NCBI GenBank assembly: GCA_041394945.1
Contig: JAWKHH010000002.1
Location: 628,501 to 692,500, forward strand
From: Bryobacteraceae bacterium
Lineage (GTDB): Bacteria; Acidobacteriota; Terriglobia; Bryobacterales; Bryobacteraceae
DNA length: 64,000 nt
Direction: 5' to 3'
Part shown: positions 26,867 to 35,282 of the stretch, piece after piece
Layout: each line of letters opens with the position of its first letter
Numbering within the stretch: the stretch's first letter is position 1
The notes under the pieces: generated by a model
Told to the model about the DNA's origin: nothing
Database searches by the model: none
Seen by the model: only the letters and a program-made list of their open reading frames with translations
Program-made: the position numbers and the translations under genes

Positions 26867-27889
26867 GTGGCACTCGATCGCGTTCTCACCCAGGAGGAGA
26901 TCGACAGTGTCTTCCGTGGCCGCCAGAAGCACCACGACGAAGACCCGGAAGTAAAGGCGCAGCCCTACGACTTCCGTCGTCCGGACCGGATCGCGAAGGA
27001 TCAGCTCCGGGCGATCCACATGCTGCACGAAAACTACGCCCGCAGCCTTGCAAGTAGCTTATCGGCCTACCTGCGCGCCTACGTGATCGTAAATCTGGTT
27101 TCCGTTGAGCAGCTTTCGTTCATGGAATTCACGCAGTGCCTGCCGTCGCCGACGGTGATTTCGGCGCTGGCGATGCACCCCTACGACGGCAGCGCGGTCA
27201 TGGAATTGAACCCGACGCTCGTGTTCCCGATCGTCGAAATCCTCCTCGGCGGTACAGGGCGCGGGTCCACGGTGCAGCTTGACCGCGAGGTGACGGAAAT
27301 CGAGCAGAGCATCATCGAGGGAGTGTACCGGATCATCCTGCGCGACATGCAGGAGGCCTGGGAGCCGATCACGCACTTCGACTTCGAGGTGCAGGCCACC
27401 GAGACCGAACCGCAAATGCTCCAGTTGTTGGCTCCGAACGAGGCCGTGGTGGCGATCAGCATGGAGATCCGGATCGGCGATGCGGCGGGGATGATGAACA
27501 TCGGGATCCCCTCGATCATCATCAAGATGCTGCGGCAGAAGTTCGATCAGCAATGGTCGCTGCGGAAGACCGAGTCCTCGGCGGCCGAACAGTGCCGGAT
27601 CGGCCGGTTGATCGGCGGCGCTCAGGTGTACTTGGATGTACGGCTCGAGGGGCCCACCGTCACCACCCAGGATTTGCTGGCGCTGGAACCAGGCGATTTG
27701 CTCAAGCTCGACTATCCGGTGGAGAAGCAGCTTCACCTGGAGATCAACGGCACGCGCAAATACCTCGGCCACATCGTGGACAACGGCCGCAAGCGGTGCT
27801 TTCACCTGGAAACGCTCATTCGCAAGAACGAGGAAAATCCGGAGAGCGAGCCCCGGCTGATCGGGGCGGCCACCGCAACCGGAGCCTAG
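26867..27889 (+). CDS. fliM: Flagellar motor switch protein FliM (orphan)
   Basis: 340 residues from GTG 26867. N-terminal LTQEEIDSVF is the CheY-binding peptide of FliM. The middle domain has DRIAKDQLRAIHMLHENYAR and NPTLVFPIVEILLGGTGRG. The C-terminal SpoA/FliN-like domain carries LLALEPGDLLKLDYPVEK and FHLETLIRKNEEN. FliM forms the C-ring with FliG and FliN and sets rotation direction. No other flagellar or chemotaxis gene is nearby, which is unusual for an operon-borne gene. Its stop shares CTAG with the convergent gene's stop. Confidence 0.92.
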   Translation: MALDRVLTQEEIDSVFRGRQKHHDEDPEVKAQPYDFRRPDRIAKDQLRAIHMLHENYARSLASSLSAYLRAYVIVNLVSVEQLSFMEFTQCLPSPTVISALAMHPYDGSAVMELNPTLVFPIVEILLGGTGRGSTVQLDREVTEIEQSIIEGVYRIILRDMQEAWEPITHFDFEVQATETEPQMLQLLAPNEAVVAISMEIRIGDAAGMMNIGIPSIIIKMLRQKFDQQWSLRKTESSAAEQCRIGRLIGGAQVYLDVRLEGPTVTTQDLLALEPGDLLKLDYPVEKQLHLEINGTRKYLGHIVDNGRKRCFHLETLIRKNEENPESEPRLIGAATATGA

Positions 27890-28281
27890 CCAAGCTGGCC
27901 CGCGCCCGGCGAATCGGCGAAGATCCTGGCGCCCTCGCGCGACAGCAGCACCCACGCGCCATAGGCGCCGACGGCCGTGCCAATGGGGAACTCGAGCATT
28001 CCGGAGAAGCAAAGGATGAGGCCAAGCGTCCGCCCCCATCGACGCAGGCGAAGCAGACCGTAAGCGGCGAAGAACTTGGGGAGCGCAAGAACCGTGCAAA
28101 GGCCGAAAAGGATTCCGCCCATGGCGTCGGCGATCGGTGCGGCGATGGAATCGGTGGGGAGGCTCACGCCGAACAACGCCGAGAGTCCGCCGAACAGCAC
28201 CAGCCCGATCAGCCCGAAGCAGAACAGCAGCAGACCGTAGATAAGGAACACCACGCCGAGAGCGCGGACATGGCCGGTCAA
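27886..28281 (-). CDS. Small multi-pass membrane protein, unknown function
   Basis: 131 residues from a TTG at 28281 that overlaps the upstream stop (TTGA). About four hydrophobic segments: LGVVFLIYGLLLFCFGLIGLVLF, a middle pair around GGILFGLCTVLALPKFFAAYGLL, and ILCFSGMLEFPIGTAVGAYGAWVLL. A short basic loop (RLRRWGR) lies between. No family recognised. Probably cotranscribed with the lipoprotein gene upstream. Confidence 0.65.
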   Translation of the reverse strand: MTGHVRALGVVFLIYGLLLFCFGLIGLVLFGGLSALFGVSLPTDSIAAPIADAMGGILFGLCTVLALPKFFAAYGLLRLRRWGRTLGLILCFSGMLEFPIGTAVGAYGAWVLLSREGARIFADSPGAGQLG

Positions 28282-29180
28282 GGGCGCCCCCCGCCGGGTA
28301 CGCCCAGGTCGAACGCCTGGGGGGGCAGGGAGAGCTGCACTGTCAGCAACCGCCCGGCCTGCTCCACGCCGATCTGGTCCACTGCCTGCCACAAGTCGCT
28401 CCGCTCCGGCGCCGCCAATCGCGCCACAGCGGACAATCCCATGAGCTGGCGGTGGAGTTTCGCGGCGCCTTCGGCCGTGGCGCACTCCCCGCGCAGTTGC
28501 ACCTCTACTCCATTGTCGAAATCGGCCCAGATGCCGCCGCTTTGCAGCGCGCCGAGAATCCGGTTCAGGTTGCGCCAATTCGTGCGGTCCGGAAAGGAGA
28601 CGCGGAAGCCGGCCGAGACCGCGCCCCAGACTGGCATTCCGGCGGGGATGGCCGCTGCCGCCGCGGTGAGGGCGGGCGGCAGACCTCCCGACCGCGTATT
28701 CTCGAGCGACTGGCGGACCGAGGCTGCCGGGCCGGCGACAATCCGATTCCCGTCGACCGCCGCCAGCGCATTCTCGCCCATCGTCCACAGTTGAGCGCCG
28801 TGGAAGATGTCGCGGCTCGCTTTCTCACGCTCGAGCGCGGTCTCGATCGCCGCCGGCGCAAATCGGCCCGACGCCGCGAACAGCAGAGACGGGCCCGCGC
28901 CGGCCGCCACCACGAGATCGAGGTCGTCCAGGCGAATTCCGGTTCGCCCGAGGTGGGCCGCGACTGCGTCTCCGGCCAGTCGCGAGAGCGGCGCCCATGC
29001 CTGCGTTTGTCGCAGCCGTGCGAGGTCCACGGAAAACACGGCCGTTGCGTCGGCGGGGAGGAAGACAGCGAGATTGTCCGGTACGGAGGTGCGGTCTCGA
29101 GACGGCTTGGAACAGGCGGCTGAGGCGCCCAACACAACGACGGTGATCCATGCCGCGCGGGGGGGTCGGAAGCGGTTCAC
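28278..29180 (-). CDS. Predicted lipoprotein or secreted protein, unknown function
   Basis: 300 residues from GTG 29180, chosen because it gives an export signal (RAAWITVVVLGASAAC) ending in a lipobox-like SAAC. The sequence VPDNLAVFLPADATAVFSVDLARLRQTQAWAPLSRL begins a soluble domain built of repeated alpha/beta units. Similar acidobacterial proteins are annotated only as hypothetical. CATAAT lies 9 nt before the start. Overlaps the downstream membrane-protein gene by 4 bp. Confidence 0.6.
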   Translation of the reverse strand: MNRFRPPRAAWITVVVLGASAACSKPSRDRTSVPDNLAVFLPADATAVFSVDLARLRQTQAWAPLSRLAGDAVAAHLGRTGIRLDDLDLVVAAGAGPSLLFAASGRFAPAAIETALEREKASRDIFHGAQLWTMGENALAAVDGNRIVAGPAASVRQSLENTRSGGLPPALTAAAAAIPAGMPVWGAVSAGFRVSFPDRTNWRNLNRILGALQSGGIWADFDNGVEVQLRGECATAEGAAKLHRQLMGLSAVARLAAPERSDLWQAVDQIGVEQAGRLLTVQLSLPPQAFDLGVPGGGRP

Positions 29181-29224
29181 GCTCGCCCCATTATGGCAAA
29201 CTGAGCAATCGGGGCTCGAAACGG

Positions 29225-29992
29225 ATGCGAATCGATTGTGCCGCACAGTTGGTGGACCGGAGCCGGTTCGCCCATGCCTGGCTCGACTGCGCGCCGGAGC
29301 CTCTCCAACGCGATTTCACCATCGGAGCGCTCTCGGCGATCCTCAGCCGGAACCGCTTCGCGGGCGCGGTGATCGTCGCGCTTCTCGACCACCCGCCGGA
29401 AACCGACTGGCTCCTCCGTCTCGCCGCGGAGCACCCGGCGATGCTCGCCGTCATGGGCTACACGGACGACCCTCGCGATCTGGATCGCTGGATGACACAC
29501 CCGCGCTTCCGGGGCGTACGGCGCCGCTGGAGCCCGGGGTCCGCGCCATGGCTCGCCGAGGTGGCCGGGCGCGGATTGCGGTGCGATCTCGAGGTCGAGC
29601 CGGGCGACATTCAGCGAGTGGAGCCGCTCGCCGGCATGGCGCTTGCACACACCGGCGGCGCCGGGTTCCGTCCCGAAGGGTTCGAAGCGTGGGCGCGCGC
29701 GATAGAAAAGTGGCCGGGAATGGTGAAGGCAGACGCCCTTATCTCCGGTTTCGGAGAAGGCGAATGGACCGGCGAGGCCATGCGTCCCTGGATCGGTCAC
29801 CTCGTGCGGACGCTCGGGCCGGAGCGGGTGATGTACGGCTCGGATTGGCCGCGATGCATGCGGTCCGGGATTTGGAAGGAGTCACTCGCGGCGTTTACGC
29901 AAGGGCACGGGGCGCTGGCGATGGAGGTGCGGTCCCTCCTGCTAGGCGAAAACGCGGCGCGGCACTACGGGATCGGCGGCGGGTCCGAGTGA
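29225..29992 (+). CDS. Amidohydrolase-2-like protein lacking the N-terminal metal motif
   Basis: 255 residues from ATG 29225. The C-terminal part matches the amidohydrolase-related (COG3618, lactonase-like) family: VMYGSDWPRCMRSG and LLLGENAARHYGI. These enzymes usually begin IDxHxHxW, which binds metal; here the same place reads MRIDCAAQLVD with no His, and the strand that normally carries LDHxG reads LAHTGG. It may be catalytically inactive or use metal differently. Cytoplasmic, no signal. The 3' end overlaps the convergent Rrf2 gene by 28 bp. Confidence 0.65.
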   Translation: MRIDCAAQLVDRSRFAHAWLDCAPEPLQRDFTIGALSAILSRNRFAGAVIVALLDHPPETDWLLRLAAEHPAMLAVMGYTDDPRDLDRWMTHPRFRGVRRRWSPGSAPWLAEVAGRGLRCDLEVEPGDIQRVEPLAGMALAHTGGAGFRPEGFEAWARAIEKWPGMVKADALISGFGEGEWTGEAMRPWIGHLVRTLGPERVMYGSDWPRCMRSGIWKESLAAFTQGHGALAMEVRSLLLGENAARHYGIGGGSE

Positions 29993-30465
29993 ATGTGAGT
30001 GAGACCGCCGGAGTTGCCGTTGCGGGCGGCGAGCCACTGCGTCATCTCCGCCTCGGAGCAAAGCAGATCCTTCAGAGAAGTCTTGCCGAGAACTTCGCGC
30101 ATCGAAGTCTCGATGGTGTTCCAGAGAACTCGCAGTGAGCAATCGATGGAGTGGGCGCAAACCTCCTGCCGGCCGGCGTGGCGCTCGCAGAACTGCGCGG
30201 AGAAGAATTGGCCGCCGAGGATATTGAGCGCTTCGAGAACGGCAATCTCCGCGGGCGGACGCGACAGCATGTAGCCGCCGGATTGGCCCCGTTCGCTTTG
30301 GACGAGCCCACCCATCCGCAGCAGCCGCATCAGCTTGGCGACGTTGGGAACCGACAGGCCCTCGGCTTGGCTGATCTCGGGGATCGTCATGGACTGCCCC
30401 GCGGGTACGCGCGCCAAATGCAGCAGGCAGCGAATGCCGTATTCCTCTTGCGCGCTCAACTTCAC
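29965..30465 (-). CDS. Rrf2-family transcriptional regulator, likely Fe-S
   Basis: 166 residues from GTG 30465. Winged helix MKLSAQEEYGIRCLLHLAR with recognition region LSVPNVAKLMRLLRMGGLVQSERGQSGGYMLSRP. Three cysteines at 93, 103 and 109 (FCERHAGRQEVCAHSIDCSLRVLW) match the Fe-S site of IscR/SufR-type Rrf2 proteins, so it may sense Fe-S status, iron, oxygen or nitric oxide. No suf or isc genes are nearby. TACAAT lies 6 nt before the GTG with no ribosome site, so the transcript is probably leaderless. Confidence 0.85.
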   Translation of the reverse strand: MKLSAQEEYGIRCLLHLARVPAGQSMTIPEISQAEGLSVPNVAKLMRLLRMGGLVQSERGQSGGYMLSRPPAEIAVLEALNILGGQFFSAQFCERHAGRQEVCAHSIDCSLRVLWNTIETSMREVLGKTSLKDLLCSEAEMTQWLAARNGNSGGLTHIHSDPPPIP

Positions 30466-30471
30466 AGAGAC

Positions 30472-30477
30472 ATTGTA
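30472..30477 (-). promoter_or_regulatory. -10 element directly before the Rrf2 gene
   Basis: TACAAT on the minus strand, then GTCTCT and the GTG start. Six-nucleotide spacing and no ribosome site suggest a leaderless mRNA. No clear -35 box. Confidence 0.5.
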
Positions 30478-30491
30478 ACCAACGAAAGCGG

Positions 30492-31166
30492 TTACCGGGC
30501 GATCGGCAGGGAAATTCGGAGAAGCGTTCCCGGGTTGGCCGAGCAGCAGGCTGTAAGCCGCCCTCCGTTCGCCTGCACCACTGACCGTGCGGCGGCCAGT
30601 GGGCGGAACGGTTCGCACAACCGCGCGATCTCCTGCTCCATGTGGTGCTCGGCGCATTCGAGAACAACCTCGGCGGAAGAGCCGGCATCGCGCGCAGTTC
30701 GTACGAGGATCTGTTTGCACCGCCGGCCGAGGCTTTGGAAACACTCGATCACGCTCGCGAGAAGAAAGGCAGCGTGCGCCGGATCGATCTGGACGGGCAG
30801 TTCACCCGCCGAAAGGTCCACCAGGAGCGCCGGACCACGCGGTGAATAGGCGGCGGCCGCGGCTTCGGCCACCAGAACGTTCAGGTCCAGCCGCTCCGGA
30901 TGCGCCGGTAGGGCCCCGACGCAATGCGCGGCGCCCTGCACGGCACGGCTCGCTTTTTCCACCAGCCTCGGGATCTCAAGCAGGTACCGCCGAACTTCCT
31001 CGCTCTCGCCGGCTTTCTTCTCCGCCAGGTAGACCAGGGACTCAACCGCGCCCAACGAATCGTTGAGTTCGTGCGAGAGGTGGCGGACCAGTTCGCTCGA
31101 AACGGTGTCCGATCCTGCTTCTGCCGGGCGTGGAGGAAGCGTGCTGTGCATGGCAGCGGCGGCCAC
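30492..31166 (-). CDS. Degenerate histidine-kinase-like protein
   Basis: 224 residues from GTG 31166; ATG 31151 is an alternative. An H-box-like helix HLSHELNDSLGAVESLVYLAEKK keeps the phospho-acceptor His-Glu pair of HisKA domains. The C-terminal half keeps the fold of the kinase ATPase domain (ARSVVQANGGRLTA, then GTLLRISLP) but lacks the N-box Asn, the DxGxG box and the GxGxGL box. It therefore probably cannot bind ATP and may act as a phosphotransfer or decoy domain. No response regulator is adjacent. TATAAT sits 5 nt before the GTG. Confidence 0.6.
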   Translation of the reverse strand: MAAAAMHSTLPPRPAEAGSDTVSSELVRHLSHELNDSLGAVESLVYLAEKKAGESEEVRRYLLEIPRLVEKASRAVQGAAHCVGALPAHPERLDLNVLVAEAAAAAYSPRGPALLVDLSAGELPVQIDPAHAAFLLASVIECFQSLGRRCKQILVRTARDAGSSAEVVLECAEHHMEQEIARLCEPFRPLAAARSVVQANGGRLTACCSANPGTLLRISLPIAR

Positions 31167-31171
31167 GCTCG

Positions 31172-31177
31172 ATTATA
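31172..31177 (-). promoter_or_regulatory. -10 element directly before the kinase-like gene
   Basis: Perfect TATAAT on the minus strand followed by CGAGC and the GTG at 31166. It lies in the 17-bp gap after the GHL10-like gene, giving a possible leaderless transcript independent of that operon. Confidence 0.5.
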
Positions 31178-31183
31178 GCGTTC

Positions 31184-33193
31184 TCACCCTCCGGGCCGTG
31201 CCGCCGATGCCTGCCATAGGTGCTGACCGCGCGGAAGTCGAACGAGCCACCGCCCCGCCATCGGCTTCACGAACGTCCGCAGCGGTTCGCCGTCGAGCTC
31301 CATCGCGCCGGGTTCGCGGTCGACGATCGCCCACGCCGCCGATGCCGACGCGTACGCGATCTCGAAGCCGGCGCCGGAGGAAAGCGCGGAACGCACTTCG
31401 GCGCTGAAGTCGACCAGAGCCAAAGGCGGCGGCGCCGAGGCTCTCTCAACCGCGTGCTTGCCCGCCGGGAGCCAAACCGTGGCCCCGTCCTGATGCGGCC
31501 ACGGCGCGCCGTCCACGAGCGCCGGGCCGGACCACGGAACGCCCAGCCCGCGGGCCGACTCCACCGCCAGTTTCTCTCCGGCGAACGCGATCCGGTCCGG
31601 AGCCGCCGCGGCCGATGCCAGCCACGGCAGGTCCACCGGCAACAAAGAGTTCTCGAAGTAGAGCGCCGTGCGCGGAAAGGCGCGGGAGGCGAGGTTCACC
31701 AGCCGGAACAATTCCACCCCGGTTTGTTGTTTCGTAGGATAGACGTCCTGGTAGCGTTCCACGATGTTGATATCGATGGCGAGCTTTTCCGGACGCGGCG
31801 CAAGCGGCTTGTACTTGGCGGCGATCTCCTGGTAGCGCTCCGGACCGAGATGCCAGATCGTGGCCGGGTCTTCCACCAGGAACGTAAAATCGTGCCGCTC
31901 GAGCAGGGGCAGGAGCCGGGCGGCGTCGGCGCCCACGGCCTCCCGCATCCGCGTATCGAAGCGATCGTCGACGTGAGTGAGCACCAGCGCGAGATCGGGG
32001 CGCCGCTTGCGGATCTCTTCCATTCGCGAGATCCATTCCTCCTGCATGCGCCTGGCGAGGCCGGCCCGCCAGTCAAGGAAAGCGGCGATCGACGCTGCGT
32101 CGCGGCTGAGGTGGCGGACGCTTGCCGGATCGAACAACTCGGCCGGATCGAAGCCGCGCGCCTGGCGGAATTCCGCGCGGACATCGGCGTTCATCGGTGT
32201 GAACCGCGCCGGGTTGGCCGCGCCCTCGAGCGATTCGAAGTACAACTCGGCCACGTTCACGCCGTCCCACTCGAAGCGTGTCAGCAGATCGTCGAGCCCG
32301 GCGGCGACGGCGCGCACGCACGCGGGGTTGGCCAGGTTCATCAGCCGCCGCCAGTCGAGATGCGCGTCCTGCCCGGCGGCGGTCTTTTCCCGCCATTCCG
32401 GATGTTGATCCCAGAACGCGTCGCTGACGTGCGGCAGTTCCACCCACGCGTAGACGGTGATCGCCTGCCGGTGGCAAGCCTCAATCAGCCGCTCGAGAAA
32501 CGCGTCACGGCCGGCGTCGCGATCGTAGAAGTGCCAGGCGGCTACGTGCAGCCCGGCGATCCCGGCGCTCCGCCATCGCGCCGCGAGGTAGTCTAGATCG
32601 GCGCGGGACCGGTAGGACCAATCGAAGAACGCCCACAACCGGCGCGAACGCAGCGGCGCGCGCACTCCCAAATCGCCGAGCATTTGCGGCAGGTACGGGT
32701 AGCGCTCATGCCCGCCTTCTCCAGGCGGCGCGGCGAGCCACAGGAGCGCCCCTGCGCCGCGGCGCAGCCCGGCCGCCACCGGAACGCCCACCCACCGCTC
32801 GCGGGCGTAGATCCGCGCATCGGCCGGCAGCTTGTAGCGGGGGAGTTCGAGCGCGCGAGCCCAGATGATCTCCATCCTGGGGTTGTGCTCGTCCACCACG
32901 TTGCGCACTCGCGCGGGTTTGGCGCCGTCGGGCGCGATCCCGAACGAGGCTGCCAGCGGCGAGTCGCCCTCGACAATCACCACCGAGCCGTTGTTGATCT
33001 TGGCCCGCCAGGAGTCCACGTCCACGGCCGCGGGGCCGAGCACGTAGACTCCCTGTTGTCCGGACGTCAGGCCGAGCGAAGAGAGAATCGCTGGCCAGGA
33101 CCCTGGTTCGTCGGTGGCGACGTGATAGTGAAACACTGGACGCTCCGCGGCCATCGCGGCCACAGCCATCCACAGGCTAACGAGTGAACGCAT
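31184..33193 (-). CDS. Secreted GHL10-like glycoside hydrolase
   Basis: 669 residues with signal peptide MRSLVSLWMAVAAMAA. From about residue 185 it shows a TIM barrel resembling hypothetical glycosidase family GHL10/PgaB-like proteins: LWAFFDWSYRSRADLDYLA, then ITVYAWVELPHVSDAFW, FEWDGVNVAELYFESLEG and LALVLTHVDDRFDTR. Such domains cut or trim exopolysaccharides. The first 180 residues and the last 130 form extra domains. It overlaps the upstream TPR/beta-barrel gene by 17 bp; the pairing resembles PgaA/PgaB of poly-GlcNAc export. The polysaccharide is unknown. Confidence 0.65.
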   Translation of the reverse strand: MRSLVSLWMAVAAMAAERPVFHYHVATDEPGSWPAILSSLGLTSGQQGVYVLGPAAVDVDSWRAKINNGSVVIVEGDSPLAASFGIAPDGAKPARVRNVVDEHNPRMEIIWARALELPRYKLPADARIYARERWVGVPVAAGLRRGAGALLWLAAPPGEGGHERYPYLPQMLGDLGVRAPLRSRRLWAFFDWSYRSRADLDYLAARWRSAGIAGLHVAAWHFYDRDAGRDAFLERLIEACHRQAITVYAWVELPHVSDAFWDQHPEWREKTAAGQDAHLDWRRLMNLANPACVRAVAAGLDDLLTRFEWDGVNVAELYFESLEGAANPARFTPMNADVRAEFRQARGFDPAELFDPASVRHLSRDAASIAAFLDWRAGLARRMQEEWISRMEEIRKRRPDLALVLTHVDDRFDTRMREAVGADAARLLPLLERHDFTFLVEDPATIWHLGPERYQEIAAKYKPLAPRPEKLAIDINIVERYQDVYPTKQQTGVELFRLVNLASRAFPRTALYFENSLLPVDLPWLASAAAAPDRIAFAGEKLAVESARGLGVPWSGPALVDGAPWPHQDGATVWLPAGKHAVERASAPPPLALVDFSAEVRSALSSGAGFEIAYASASAAWAIVDREPGAMELDGEPLRTFVKPMAGRWLVRLPRGQHLWQASAARPGG

Positions 33194-35204
33194 ACCAGAC
33201 CCCCGCCCGGAAATCGAAGTAGTTCGGCCGCCGCGGATTGTCCGTATTGGTCAGATGCGCCCCGCGGAGCACATCCACCGACACATACATTCCCGGCGGC
33301 ATCGCTGCCAGGTGAATACGCACCCCCGGGCCCGTATCGGCGAAGTTCGCCCAATACTGCCGCTTCGCATCGGCGGTGACGTTCGCATTCCAGTAGAGCT
33401 GGATGCTCGCGTCTTCGGCCGGCGAGAACGTGTAGCCGGTCTTGTTCTGTGAGTAGAAGAGGAGAGTGTTGTTGAAGCGGCTTACCCAAACGGCGTCCTC
33501 GTGATTTTCGAAGAAGAACCCCGGAGATTGCGCCCCCATCATCCGGCCCCAGCCGCGTGAGAAGGAAACGCCGCCGCGATAGTCCGGAATGGCGCGCTTC
33601 CGCCCGTCGCGCCGGTTGAGATAGCTCACGGCGAGCCCCGCCTCCGCCCAGGCCATCACGCCGCGATGGGCTCGAGTGGCGATGCCCATTCCGGGGATCA
33701 ACGCGGTTTCGGACAGGTATTGCGGAAACGCGGATCCGCCCACCGCCCCGCGCGTATCGCCCACTACCCGCATCGACACATAGGGTCTCATGCGCCCGAT
33801 GCGGAACTCGGTTTTCACCTGGCCGTAGGTGAAGCCGCTGTTCCAGCGCGAAGAAAAGAACGGCAGCGTCCACACCGTGGTCCGCACGCGCTTCAGCGCC
33901 GGACGCAGATTAGAGACGGCGCGCAGAGCCTCGCCCGAAACCGATGGGTCCGGACTGTAGCTCGCCATCTCGAACCATCGGAGCGCTTCGTCGTCGTCGT
34001 GCAGCATGTTTCTGGTGCGCGCGAGGCCGAGCATGACGGAGAAGTCGACGGGATCGGTCTCATGCGCGATCGAAAGATACTTCAGCGCGTCTCTCAGATA
34101 GCCGGCTTCGTAGCTCCGGCGCGCCATTTCCCGCGCCTCCGCCACCACGGCGCGCTTCGGCGTTTCCGGCCGTTTGCGAAGCGTCTTGGGGAGCCCGAGC
34201 ACGGAACGGACGCGGTCGGCGAGTTCGTCGTCGGCCTCCGGAGCGTTCACCACGCGTTCGAGCAGAGACCGCCCGCGTTCCGCCTCGCCGCGTTGCAGCA
34301 GCAGGAAACCAAGCTGGGCGGCCGAGAGCAGATCGCCCGGTTCGGCGGCGACGATGGCGCCGAACTCGGCCTCGGCGCCCGTGCGATCCGCCATCTCGAG
34401 CAGCAGGTACGCGAGTTCACGCCGCAGACCGAGGTTGTGCGGGTCGAGCGCGATCGCCTGCCGGAACTCATAAACGAACGGATAGCGGCCGGGCAGCATC
34501 GCGCGCGCGTGCTCGGCGGCGCGAGCCTCCGAACCCCGGGACGCCGCCAGCAGCGCCGCCACTGACTCCGCGCCCCGGCCTGATTCGGCCAGCGCTTCGC
34601 CGAGCAGCACCAACAGCGCGCGGTCATCGGACCGCAGCCGCCACGCCGCGTCGAGATGCTTCGCCGCCAGCGCCCACTCGCTGCGTTTCGCCGCCAGGCG
34701 GCCCAGTTCCTCGTGTGCGCTGAAGTTCGCCGGATCGCGCTCCACCACCATTGACCAGCGCGCGATGCCTTCCGCCAGCGGCCCGTCGATGTTGGCGAAC
34801 GCCCGCGCCGCCGTGGCCTTCACGTCCGGGTCCGCGTCGTTACGGAAGGAATCGAAGACCAACCGCGCCTCGCGCGACTTACCCGTTTCGTGGCAAAGGA
34901 ATGCATATTCCAGAGCGAGATGGCGATCGGCCGGGTCCAGGCGGCGTGCCCGGTCCAATTCGTCGCGGGCAGATTCCGTTTCACCGGTCTTCATTAGTGT
35001 GTAGGCCAGATTCTTGCGGATATCGGCGCGGTCGGGCGACCGCTCCGCGGCGCGGCGGAACCACTCCACCGCGGCATCGTAGTCGCGTTGTTGGAGCCGT
35101 TCGAAAGCCTTTTCAAGCAACGGGAATGCCGGGTCCACGTTCGTCTCCCCGTGAACGGCGAGCGCCACAAGCAGGGCGGCGGCGAATCTCAAGGCGGGCT
35201 TCAC
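33177..35204 (-). CDS. TPR plus outer-membrane beta-barrel protein (PgaA/NfrA-like)
   Basis: 675 residues from GTG 35204. Signal peptide MKPALRFAAALLVALAVHGE. Residues about 30-410 are TPR repeats (PLLEKAFERLQQRDYDAAVEWFRRA, LAYTLMKTGETESARDELDRA). The last 220 residues are aromatic-rich beta strands (GFTYGQVKTEFRIGRMRPYVSM, TLLFYSQNKTGYTFSP) ending in GVWYAFTR, an outer-membrane barrel ending. PgaA has the same TPR-then-barrel layout and exports polysaccharide. Function here is inferred from layout and from the glycosidase gene that overlaps it. It leads the minus-strand operon. Confidence 0.7.
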   Translation of the reverse strand: MKPALRFAAALLVALAVHGETNVDPAFPLLEKAFERLQQRDYDAAVEWFRRAAERSPDRADIRKNLAYTLMKTGETESARDELDRARRLDPADRHLALEYAFLCHETGKSREARLVFDSFRNDADPDVKATAARAFANIDGPLAEGIARWSMVVERDPANFSAHEELGRLAAKRSEWALAAKHLDAAWRLRSDDRALLVLLGEALAESGRGAESVAALLAASRGSEARAAEHARAMLPGRYPFVYEFRQAIALDPHNLGLRRELAYLLLEMADRTGAEAEFGAIVAAEPGDLLSAAQLGFLLLQRGEAERGRSLLERVVNAPEADDELADRVRSVLGLPKTLRKRPETPKRAVVAEAREMARRSYEAGYLRDALKYLSIAHETDPVDFSVMLGLARTRNMLHDDDEALRWFEMASYSPDPSVSGEALRAVSNLRPALKRVRTTVWTLPFFSSRWNSGFTYGQVKTEFRIGRMRPYVSMRVVGDTRGAVGGSAFPQYLSETALIPGMGIATRAHRGVMAWAEAGLAVSYLNRRDGRKRAIPDYRGGVSFSRGWGRMMGAQSPGFFFENHEDAVWVSRFNNTLLFYSQNKTGYTFSPAEDASIQLYWNANVTADAKRQYWANFADTGPGVRIHLAAMPPGMYVSVDVLRGAHLTNTDNPRRPNYFDFRAGVWYAFTR

Positions 35205-35282
35205 TCCAGATGAATAGTGGGAGTAGTCCGGGAAAAGTCGCAGGTGAAATCGCGCCCGGCGCGCCCGCTATGATGAAGGCTT

